DNA of 5,274 nucleotides from the NCBI RefSeq assembly GCF_020742175.1, contig NZ_DYXM01000130.1:1-5274 (forward strand). Direction: 5' to 3'. This document shows positions 1-5,027 of the stretch, piece by piece. The notes under the pieces are model-generated. The model saw nothing but the letters and a program-made list of their open reading frames with translations, searched no databases and was not told where the DNA came from. Numbering within the stretch: position 1 is the stretch's first letter; every line of letters begins with the position of its first letter. A program made the translations under genes and the position numbers. The DNA comes from Dietzia timorensis. Its GTDB lineage: Bacteria > Actinomycetota > Actinomycetes > Mycobacteriales > Mycobacteriaceae.

Positions 1-323
1 GATTTGGCGAGCGTGCCGATGAGGTCGATGACCTCCTCGCGCGACATGCCGATGCCGTTGTCGGTGACCGTCAGCCGGCGCGCGGAATCGGACGCTCCGC
101 CGTCAGCGATGAGCTCGATGTGCAGGTCAGAGGTATCCACGCCCGGAAGCTCCTCGGTAAGCGCGGCGAGGCGCAGCTTGTCGAGCGCATCCGAGGCGTT
201 CGAGATGAGCTCGCGGAGAAACGTGTCCGGATTCGAGTACACAGAGTGGATCATCAGGTCCAGCAGCTGCCGGGTCTCGGCCTGGAATTCGCGCTTTTCC
301 TGGCCGCCAGTGGTGGTGCTCAA
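1..323 (-). CDS. htpG: HtpG, HSP90-family ATP-dependent chaperone (N-terminal part, cut by window edge)
   Basis: HtpG is the cytosolic bacterial HSP90, a dimeric chaperone that remodels client proteins using ATP. Only the first 107 codons are present; the gene continues beyond position 1. Two ATP-site motifs of the GHKL fold are visible. ELISNASDALDKLR (residues 38-51) supplies the catalytic Glu38, Asn42 and Asp45. DNGIGM (88-93) carries the adenine-contacting Asp88. The fragment ends in GTLAK, the start of the family's next conserved segment. The start chosen is a TTG at 321-323, because AAAGGGG lies 6 bases upstream and the protein then begins about 10 residues before the conserved EFQAET helix, as is usual. 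No ATG fits the frame nearby. The gene lies downstream of a hairpin that closes the preceding unit, so it probably has its own promoter. No CIRCE or HAIR heat-shock operator was found. Identification is firm; regulation is not established. Confidence 0.96.
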   Translation of the reverse strand, partial: MSTTTGGQEKREFQAETRQLLDLMIHSVYSNPDTFLRELISNASDALDKLRLAALTEELPGVDTSDLHIELIADGGASDSARRLTVTDNGIGMSREEVIDLIGTLAK

Positions 324-329
324 CGAGGT

Positions 330-336
330 CCCCTTT
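330..336 (-). promoter_or_regulatory. Ribosome binding site deciding the TTG start of htpG
   Basis: The minus strand reads AAAGGGG, ending 6 bases before the TTG at 323-321. This is a reasonable Shine-Dalgarno match at normal spacing, and it is the main reason for choosing a TTG start for htpG. Confidence 0.6.
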
Positions 337-374
337 CGCGTGGTGCGGGTAGGTATTTTCTTTCCGTGGAAATA

Positions 375-380
375 GTTATA
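375..380 (-). promoter_or_regulatory. Possible -10 element for htpG
   Basis: The minus strand reads TATAAC at the foot of the hairpin, about 50 bases before the htpG start. It lies in the only AT-rich patch of the gap. No good -35 hexamer stands 16-18 bases upstream. A GGAA sequence in the hairpin loop region weakly resembles the -35 of envelope/heat-stress ECF sigma factors, but the matching GTT -10 is missing. This is a guess based on composition and position. Confidence 0.22.
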
Positions 381-432
381 CCCGCGCCGGCCCGCTTCCT
401 CTTCCAGGAGGTAAGCGGTCCGGCGCGGGTAT
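378..432 (-). terminator. Long hairpin after the envelope gene pair, probable intrinsic terminator without a U-tract
   Basis: Arms 378-397 and 413-432 are complementary over 20 base pairs with one mismatch (391 against 419). The stem continues with CCTC (398-401) against GAGG (408-411), leaving a 6-base loop and a bulged base at 412. It starts 24 bases after the stop codon of the upstream minus-strand gene and ends 54 bases before htpG, the position expected of a terminator. The following minus-strand bases, AACTATTTCC, are not a true U-tract, so this would be the U-poor type proposed for actinobacteria. A role in the htpG leader cannot be excluded. Confidence 0.65.
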
Positions 433-456
433 CGAAGTGCGCGGGGCTATCGGCCG

Positions 457-1473
457 TTACGGTGCGGGCGCAGGTGCGGGCTCGCCGAGGTCCTGACCCA
501 TTTCCGCTCCGGGCACCGGAGCACCCTCGGCCGGCGGTGCGCCTTCCGGAGCCGGGGCGGGCGCGCCCTCCTCGGGCATCCCTTCGGGTGCGACCCCGCC
601 GGCCTCGGGCGCGGGGACGAATTCGGGCTCGGGAGCCGGGGCCTCCGGCGCCTCACCCGCGGCCGGGTCCTCCGCCGGAGCCTGCTCGGGAGCCGGCATG
701 ACCGCGGAGGACTCGACGGGTGCCGTGGTCTCGGTGTTCTCGGCGGGCTGGTCGGAATCGTCCCCTCCGGATAGCAACGCCCACGCGATGAGCGCGATAG
801 CGATGATCGCGACAACGCCGATGATGATGCCGATGATCTTGCCGTTGGAGGAACCGCGCGGAGCGCCTGCGGCGGCCTGGCCCTGCGTCTCTTCGCCGCG
901 GTGGACGTCCTGCTGGTAGGGCGGCTCGTATCCGGCCTCGTGACGCGAGCCGTGGTGGCTCGCGTCGTTTCCGTGCATCGGCTGTGGGTAGCCGGCCGGG
1001 AACGCGGTGGTCGGCGCGTTGTCGCCATACCCCTGGTGCGGGAGCTGCTCGTGATCGGGCCCCTGCGGGATCTGCGTGGTCTGGGCATCGGGGTCGCCCG
1101 GGTATCCGCCCCGTTGCTGGCCGGGCTGGCCGAACTGCTGCGGGTTGCCGTAGCCAGAACCGCCCTGTGGCCGACCGTTGCCGTTGCCCTGGGAGCCGAA
1201 TGCGCCCTGCCCCGGCTGCTGCCCCTGCCCCCAAGACTGCTGTCCGGGGCCTGCCGCATGCTGCGGGTTGTGGTTTCCGCCCTGCGGCACCTGTGGGGTC
1301 TGCTGGCCCGGCGCGGCCGCGTGCTGCGGGCCCTGCGAACCGGCATCCGCGTTACCGGGGTGTCCCTGCGGACCGCCTGGGTAAGTGCCTTCTTCAGGGT
1401 AGGGTCCACCGGTTCCCTCACCGTTCGGATGCGATCCGAACCGGTTCCCGTTGTCGTTCGGGGGCTTCGTCAT
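457..1473 (-). CDS. Single-pass membrane protein with Gly/Gln/Pro-rich cytoplasmic N-terminus and acidic Pro/Ala/Glu outer tail (hypothetical)
   Basis: I do not recognise a named family. With the start at the ATG at 1473, the protein has 338 residues in three parts. Residues 1-210 are low-complexity, rich in Gly, Gln, Pro and Asn, with a repeated PQHAA(A/G)PGQQ unit at about 49-58 and 70-79 and a His-rich patch at about 167-191. Residues 213-235 are one strongly hydrophobic membrane helix (KIIGIIIGVVAIIAIALIAW). Residues 236-338 are a Pro/Ala/Glu tail with about 22 acidic residues, no Lys, Arg or His, and no Cys. Arg and Lys just before the helix and GGDDSD just after it predict N-inside, C-outside. 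There is no cleavable signal peptide. It follows the 1492-2565 gene by 18 bases and shares that protein's layout, including GGDD after the helix, so the two are probably co-transcribed and perhaps distant duplicates. A GTG at 1485 is an alternative start, but it falls on the ribosome binding site of the ATG. An extended wall-spanning stalk is a plausible role, by inference only. Confidence 0.85.
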   Translation of the reverse strand: MTKPPNDNGNRFGSHPNGEGTGGPYPEEGTYPGGPQGHPGNADAGSQGPQHAAAPGQQTPQVPQGGNHNPQHAAGPGQQSWGQGQQPGQGAFGSQGNGNGRPQGGSGYGNPQQFGQPGQQRGGYPGDPDAQTTQIPQGPDHEQLPHQGYGDNAPTTAFPAGYPQPMHGNDASHHGSRHEAGYEPPYQQDVHRGEETQGQAAAGAPRGSSNGKIIGIIIGVVAIIAIALIAWALLSGGDDSDQPAENTETTAPVESSAVMPAPEQAPAEDPAAGEAPEAPAPEPEFVPAPEAGGVAPEGMPEEGAPAPAPEGAPPAEGAPVPGAEMGQDLGEPAPAPAP

Positions 1474-1478
1474 TCGAT

Positions 1479-1483
1479 CCTCC
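1479..1483 (-). promoter_or_regulatory. Ribosome binding site deciding the ATG start at 1473
   Basis: GGAGG on the minus strand lies 5 bases before the ATG at 1473-1471. The competing upstream GTG (1485-1483) overlaps this site and has no Shine-Dalgarno sequence of its own, so the shorter protein is preferred. Confidence 0.75.
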
Positions 1484-1491
1484 ACGTACTT

Positions 1492-2565
1492 CTAGGGATT
1501 TTCTTTACTTGTAGAGTAACTGCACTTCACGTTTCCATCGCCCACGTTGCCCTCATTCGACACGACTACTTCGCCGTCGACGAGGATTTCGCACGACGCG
1601 TTGAAGTCGGAGTCCCCGTAATCGACCGGTGCGACGAGCACGGACGTGTACGAGATTCCCGAGCTGCCCGTGGTGTTCTCTCCCGTCCATTCGGTGCCCA
1701 CGTTCTGGAATCCTTCGGGGGCGTTGTCGGGACCATGGAAGGACACTTCTACGTCCCTATCAGCGCGAACGTTCACGGTGATCTGCTTGTCAGGCGCGCT
1801 CTGAGTTGTCACCTCGCCTTCCTCAGCTCCGCCCGCAGCGGCGCTCTCGGTCGTGCTCGGCGCCGCGCTCGTCGACTCGGAGCCACTGCTTCCCCCAGCT
1901 TCACTGCTCGGCGAGGCCTGGCTCGTCTCCGTCGCCGCGGCGGGATCTTCGTCGTCCCCACCGCGTGTCAGGAAATACGTCGCCGCAGCCGCGATGAGTA
2001 CGAGCACCACGATGATCCCGGCGATAGCCAGCAGCGGGCCCTTGTTTCCACCGCCCGAGTTGTTTCCGTCGCCCGGCGTGCCGAAGCTGCCGTAGCCTCC
2101 CGGTCCGCCGGGTCCGTTCGGTCCTCCAGGCCCATTCGGCCCGCCTGGCCCGTTGCCACCCGCGTTTCCGCCCTGCCCGGCCCCGCCGTAGGCGCCGGAA
2201 TAGGCGCCCGCACCGGCGCTGCCGTAGCCCTGGCCACCTTGACCGCCCTGGCCGTACGGGTTCTGCGCGCCCGAGCCGTGCCCATACTGCCCGGGACCGC
2301 CCTGGCCCTGGCCCTGCCCGGGATTGCCGTAGGGCCCACTACCGCCAGAGCCTCCGCCATTGCCGTACTGCCCCTGCCCGTACGGATTCGCCCCATACGG
2401 CTGCGAGTTTCCCTGGCCTGCCGCACCCGAGGCCGGCGGGTATCCGCCGCTGTTATTCTGCGCCCCGCCGTAGCGGTTGGCGTCGCCGTACGGCTTCGGC
2501 GTCTCGCCGGATCCGTAGTTCGGCCCGCTTCCGGGGTAGGGCGATCCATTGGGCGGTTGGGACAT
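1492..2565 (-). CDS. Membrane-anchored protein with Gly/Pro/Tyr-rich N-terminus and MmpS-like outer domain
   Basis: The 357-residue protein has four parts. Residues 1-172 are low-complexity Gly/Pro/Gln/Tyr/Asn sequence with repeated PYG/QYG spacing and three NGPGGP units (138-155). Residues 178-200 form one membrane helix (LLAIAGIIVVLVLIAAAATYFL). Residues 201-256 are a Ser/Thr/Ala/Glu linker opening with RGGDDEDP. Residues 260-354 are a compact beta-rich domain. Its end, GDSDFNASCEILVDGEVV followed by a second Cys, resembles the C-terminus of mycobacterial MmpS proteins (pattern Cys, hydrophobic strand, VDG, about 15 residues, Cys), so Cys325 and Cys348 probably form a disulfide. Lys before the helix and acidic residues after it give N-inside, C-outside. 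MmpS proteins are accessory subunits of MmpL lipid exporters and are usually about 150 residues with a short N-terminus; no mmpL is in view and this protein is much longer. The ATG at 2565 has GAGG 9 bases upstream. The MmpS link is by motif recall and unconfirmed; the domain could be another small secreted Cys-pair family. Confidence 0.85.
   Translation of the reverse strand: MSQPPNGSPYPGSGPNYGSGETPKPYGDANRYGGAQNNSGGYPPASGAAGQGNSQPYGANPYGQGQYGNGGGSGGSGPYGNPGQGQGQGGPGQYGHGSGAQNPYGQGGQGGQGYGSAGAGAYSGAYGGAGQGGNAGGNGPGGPNGPGGPNGPGGPGGYGSFGTPGDGNNSGGGNKGPLLAIAGIIVVLVLIAAAATYFLTRGGDDEDPAAATETSQASPSSEAGGSSGSESTSAAPSTTESAAAGGAEEGEVTTQSAPDKQITVNVRADRDVEVSFHGPDNAPEGFQNVGTEWTGENTTGSSGISYTSVLVAPVDYGDSDFNASCEILVDGEVVVSNEGNVGDGNVKCSYSTSKENP
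2102..2155 (-). repeat. Three tandem 18-bp units encoding NGPGGP
   Basis: Units at 2102-2119, 2120-2137 and 2138-2155 are imperfect copies with third-position differences. They encode residues 138-155 of the MmpS-like protein. The amino-acid repeat is exact while the DNA has drifted, which suggests selection on the protein sequence rather than a very recent slippage event. In register from Gly139 it gives six consecutive Gly-Pro-X triplets. Confidence 0.8.
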
Positions 2566-2751
2566 TATTCTCTACCTCTTCGTGTCGTTTTTCTGGGCGC
2601 TTCGTCTCGTCCTCGGAACCTGTCGACGCGCCCGCTCTCGGCCTTATCCACGCATGCGCGGCAGCGTCTCTTCTGTATCGTGCCCTGTGCATGCTGGCGA
2701 GGCCACCGTTTTCTCGGCATCCTCACACTTTTTTCTGAGCATCGGACAGGC
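2566..2751. other. Intergenic region upstream of the envelope gene pair
   Basis: This stretch lies between the pckG terminator and the ATG at 2565, so it should hold the promoter of the two-gene unit on the minus strand. I see no convincing -35/-10 pair. Weak -10-like strings on the minus strand are GATACA (around 2660-2670) and GATAAG (around 2643-2648), both without a partner. Two GCATGC palindromes occur at 2652-2657 and 2689-2694. No small gene with a ribosome binding site was found on either strand. Confidence 0.5.
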
Positions 2752-2810
2752 AAAAAAGTTCCCGCCCCTCCCGTTCGGCGCGTAAAGCAACCACTTCGGG
2801 AGGGGCGGGA
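2752..2810 (-). terminator. Rho-independent terminator of pckG
   Basis: Perfect 14-base-pair arms at 2760-2773 and 2797-2810 (TCCCGCCCCTCCCG and its complement) enclose a 23-base loop. On the minus strand the stem is followed by AC and then six T residues (2757-2752). It begins 43 bases after the pckG stop codon. Stem strength, T-run and position all fit. It separates pckG from the downstream envelope genes. Confidence 0.93.
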
Positions 2811-2853
2811 TCTTCGCCCTACGGGATTCGGTTATGTATGACGGCGGAGTCCC

Positions 2854-4671
2854 TTAGACCCCCAGGCGCCCCTTGAGCGCGCCGAACTGTCCGTAGACCT
2901 CCTCGGGGACGCGGTCGCCGAGGAACTGCAACCATTCGGCGATGCCGGGGATTTCCTCACGCCACTCGTCCTCGTTGACGGCGAGCGCCTTGTCGACCTC
3001 TTCCGCGGAAACGTCCAGGCCCTCGATGTCGATCTGCGAGGAATCCGGGACGACACCGATCGCGGTGTCTTGGCCTTCGGCCTTGCCTTCGATGCGCTCG
3101 ACGATCCACTTGAGCACGCGAGTGTTCTCGCCGAACCCGGGCCAGATGATCTTGTTGTTCTCGTCCCGGCGGAACCAGTTGACGAGGAAGATCTTCGGCA
3201 GCTTGTCCGCGTCGGCCTTCTCGCCGATGTTGATCCAGTGCTGCAGGTAGTCACCGACGTTGTAGCCGATGAACGGCAGCATGGCCATCGGGTCGCGGCG
3301 GACCTGGCCGACGATGCCCTCGGCGGCGGCGGTGCGCTCAGAAGACAGCGTCGCTCCGACGTAGACGCCGTGCTCCCAGTCGAAGGATTCGGCGACCAGC
3401 GGGACCGTGGTCTTGCGGCGGCCACCGAACAGGATGGCCGAAATCGGCACTCCCTCGGGGTTGTCCCACTCGGGAGCGAGCGAGGGGCACTGATCCATCG
3501 GGGTGCAGTAGCGGGAGTTCGGGTGCGCAGCCTTGTCGTCAGAGGCCGGGGTCCACTCGTTTCCGCGCCAGTCGGTGAGGTGCTCGGGGCTGCCCTCGAG
3601 GCCTTCCCACCACACGTCGCCGTCGTCGGTCTTGGCAACGTTGGTGAACACCGTGTTGCCCTTTTCGATGGTGTACATCGCGTTCGGGTTGGACGAGTAG
3701 TTCGTTCCCGGCGCGACACCGAAGAATCCGGCCTCGGGGTTGACGGCGTAGAGGCGGCCGTCCTTGCCGAATCGCATCCAGGCGATGTCGTCGCCGCAGG
3801 TCTCGGCCTTCCAGCCGGGGAGCGTCGTCTGAATCATCGCGAGGTTGGTCTTGCCCGCAGCCGACGGGAAGGCTGCGGCAATGTAGTACACCTTGCCCTC
3901 GGGGCTGGTGAGCTTGAGGATGAGCATGTGCTCGGCGAGCCAACCCTCGTCATGCGCCATCGCCGAGGCGATGCGTAGCGCGTAGCACTTCTTGCCGAGC
4001 AGGGCGTTGCCGCCGTAGCCGGAACCGAAGGACCAGATTTCGCGATCCTCGGGAAAGTGCGTGATGTACTTGGTTTCGCTGCAGGGCCACGGCGAATCCT
4101 TCTCGCCCTCGGCGAGCGGTGCGCCGACGGAGTGCAGCGCCTTGACGTAGTTGCCGTTGTCGCCGATCTTCTCGAGCGCCGCGGTGCCCATCCGGGTCAT
4201 AATGCGCATCGACGTGACGACGTATTCGGAGTCGGTGATCTCGACGCCGAGCTTCGGATCCTCGGCGTCGAGCGGGCCCATGCAGAACGGGACGACGTAC
4301 ATCGTGCGGCCGGCCATGCAGCCGCGGTACAGCTCGGTCATCTCCGCGCGCATTTCGGCCGGGTGCACCCAGTTGTTGGTGGGGCCGGCATCTTCTTCGG
4401 TCTTCGAGCAGATGAAGGTGCGCGATTCCACGCGGGCGACATCGGCCGGGTCCGAGAGGGCGAGGAACGAATTCGGCTTCTTCTCCTCGTTGAGCTTGAC
4501 GGCCGCGCCGGACGAGACAAGCTGCTCGGTAAGTCGGTCCCATTCTTCCTGGGACCCGTCAACCCACACCACACGCTTGGGCGTGGTGAGATCAGCGATC
4601 TCCTTCACCCAAGCGATGAGCTCCTCATGCTTTGTAGGGGCGTCGGAAATTCCCGGCACGGTGCTTGTCAT
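2854..4671 (-). CDS. pckG: Phosphoenolpyruvate carboxykinase, GTP-dependent
   Basis: This cytosolic enzyme converts oxaloacetate and GTP to phosphoenolpyruvate, GDP and CO2, the entry step of gluconeogenesis. In actinobacteria it may also run in the anaplerotic direction. The 605-residue length is normal for the GTP type, and the conserved blocks appear in order. VARVES (78-83, substrate Arg80) comes first, then the substrate loop FGSGYGGNALLGKKC (215-229, with metal-site Lys228) and His248 in WLAEHMLI. Next are the P-loop FPSAAGKTN (268-276), GDDIAWM (293-299, metal-binding Asp295), NPEAGFFGVAPGT (311-323), NSRYCTP (385-391) and FGGRR (415-419). The mobile lid lies around 428-451, and the guanine site around NWF (498-500) and WPGFGEN (510-516). 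Two oddities stand out: the family-signature P-loop Cys is Ala272, and Ile508 stands where a guanine-contacting Phe is usual. The ATG at 4671 is preceded by AAGGAG at 10 bases. It is a single-gene unit with its own terminator. Confidence 0.98.
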   Translation of the reverse strand: MTSTVPGISDAPTKHEELIAWVKEIADLTTPKRVVWVDGSQEEWDRLTEQLVSSGAAVKLNEEKKPNSFLALSDPADVARVESRTFICSKTEEDAGPTNNWVHPAEMRAEMTELYRGCMAGRTMYVVPFCMGPLDAEDPKLGVEITDSEYVVTSMRIMTRMGTAALEKIGDNGNYVKALHSVGAPLAEGEKDSPWPCSETKYITHFPEDREIWSFGSGYGGNALLGKKCYALRIASAMAHDEGWLAEHMLILKLTSPEGKVYYIAAAFPSAAGKTNLAMIQTTLPGWKAETCGDDIAWMRFGKDGRLYAVNPEAGFFGVAPGTNYSSNPNAMYTIEKGNTVFTNVAKTDDGDVWWEGLEGSPEHLTDWRGNEWTPASDDKAAHPNSRYCTPMDQCPSLAPEWDNPEGVPISAILFGGRRKTTVPLVAESFDWEHGVYVGATLSSERTAAAEGIVGQVRRDPMAMLPFIGYNVGDYLQHWINIGEKADADKLPKIFLVNWFRRDENNKIIWPGFGENTRVLKWIVERIEGKAEGQDTAIGVVPDSSQIDIEGLDVSAEEVDKALAVNEDEWREEIPGIAEWLQFLGDRVPEEVYGQFGALKGRLGV

Positions 4672-4687
4672 GTCGCTAGCGCTCCTT

Positions 4688-4705
4688 ATGTACCTTGATG
4701 TACCT
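4688..4705. repeat. Tandem 8-base repeat in the pckG leader
   Basis: ATGTACCT occurs at 4688-4695 and again at 4698-4705, a 10-base period or about one helical turn. On the minus strand it reads AGGTACAT twice, directly before the AAGGAG ribosome binding site (4687-4682) of pckG. It could be a regulator site or a chance repeat; only the repetition itself is seen. Confidence 0.6.
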
Positions 4706-4709
4706 GTTA

Positions 4710-4725
4710 CGTCATGAAATTCACA
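4710..4725. promoter_or_regulatory. Possible CRP/GlxR-type operator upstream of pckG
   Basis: CGTCATGAAATTCACA matches 8 of the 10 half-site positions of the CRP/GlxR consensus TGTGA-N6-TCACA; one half is perfect and the other has two mismatches. Its centre is about 46 bases before the pckG start codon. Regulation of gluconeogenic genes by this family is known in corynebacteria, but the transcription start is unknown here and one imperfect site may be chance. Confidence 0.28.
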
Positions 4726-4806
4726 CGAGGTTCGGCGTAAACGTAGGCATCACTGTTCCACATACCAGGATACGGAACGCGATCGTCCTACGGAAACACG
4801 GGAGAA

Positions 4807-4824
4807 GGCGCCTCGCGGGGCGCC
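4807..4824. repeat. Near-palindrome with GGCGCC arms
   Basis: GGCGCCTCG followed by CGGGGCGCC forms an 18-base inverted repeat with one mismatch. The spacer is too short for it to be an obvious RNA hairpin at full length, but GGCGCC (4807-4812) can pair with GGCGCC (4819-4824) around a 6-base loop. It is separated from the next inverted repeat by 5 bases. Confidence 0.55.
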
Positions 4825-4829
4825 ATCCG

Positions 4830-4850
4830 GCGGGAACCGGAAGTTCCCGC
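4830..4850. repeat. Perfect 8-base inverted repeat, operator-like
   Basis: GCGGGAAC (4830-4837) and GTTCCCGC (4843-4850) are perfect inverted copies around the 5-base spacer CGGAA. The size and spacing fit a dimeric regulator's operator. It sits about midway between the divergent pckG and luciferase-like genes. No T-run follows on either strand, which argues against a terminator. The binding protein is unknown. Confidence 0.6.
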
Positions 4851-5014
4851 GCGGAATACCTATTCTCGCTGTGCCCGAACCACAAGTTCAGCCTGTTCAC
4901 AACCCGTTCCCATGGAGCATACGTCGCATAGTCCGCCGCACCTCCAGCGTGTTCCAGTACGACGATAATCCACCCATCTGCGGACCGCGAACCACGTGTT
5001 AGTGATCCGTGGCA

Positions 5015-5020
5015 CACAAT
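5015..5020 (+). promoter_or_regulatory. Possible -10 element giving a leaderless luciferase-like transcript
   Basis: CACAAT differs from TATAAT at two positions and ends 7 bases before the ATG at 5028, the distance expected from a -10 element to a transcription start. No Shine-Dalgarno sequence precedes that ATG or the alternatives at 5019 and 5046, so a leaderless mRNA starting at the ATG is a natural reading. No good -35 was found; the position 16 bases upstream holds the palindrome CACGTG. Confidence 0.4.
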
Positions 5021-5027
5021 GGTGAAC

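Larger units (their letters stand above)
4672..5027. other. Divergent intergenic region between pckG and the luciferase-like gene
   Basis: About 350 bases without a credible gene. An open frame on the minus strand at 4721-5263 is largely the shadow of the plus-strand oxidoreductase gene. The region should hold the promoters of both divergent genes. It contains a tandem repeat beside the pckG ribosome binding site, a possible cyclic-AMP-receptor-type site, two inverted repeats at 4807-4850, and the direct repeat GTTCA..GTTCA near 4884-4897. These are listed separately or among the findings where supportable. No clear -35/-10 pair for pckG could be settled. Confidence 0.6.

Noticed and set aside
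4..375. Plus-strand open frame of 123 codons at the left edge
   Set aside because: It is antisense to htpG, whose ATP-site motifs are unmistakable in the other frame; Ser/Arg-rich composition is typical of a shadow frame.
324..460. CIRCE or HAIR heat-shock operator upstream of htpG
   Set aside because: Neither TTAGCACTC-N9-GAGTGCTAA nor CTTGAGT-N7-ACTCAAG type sequences occur in the gap; the only inverted repeat is the terminator-like hairpin.
1100..1330. Possible tandem DNA repeat or CRISPR-like array in the Gln/Gly-rich coding region
   Set aside because: The repetition is codon-level low complexity in one reading frame, with no regular repeat-spacer structure.
1474..1485. Longer form of the acidic-tail protein starting at GTG 1485
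   Set aside because: The GTG overlaps the GGAGG that serves the ATG at 1473 and has no ribosome binding site of its own.
901..2841. Plus-strand open frame of 646 codons antisense to both envelope genes
   Set aside because: It runs opposite two genes with clear architecture and ribosome binding sites. Its translation is an Arg/Val/Ala-rich string with no domain, and long antisense frames are common opposite Gly/Pro-rich high-GC genes.
3070..3978. Plus-strand open frame of about 300 codons antisense to pckG
   Set aside because: It is a shadow of the strongly conserved pckG reading frame, with Arg/Val/Gly-rich composition and no ribosome binding site.
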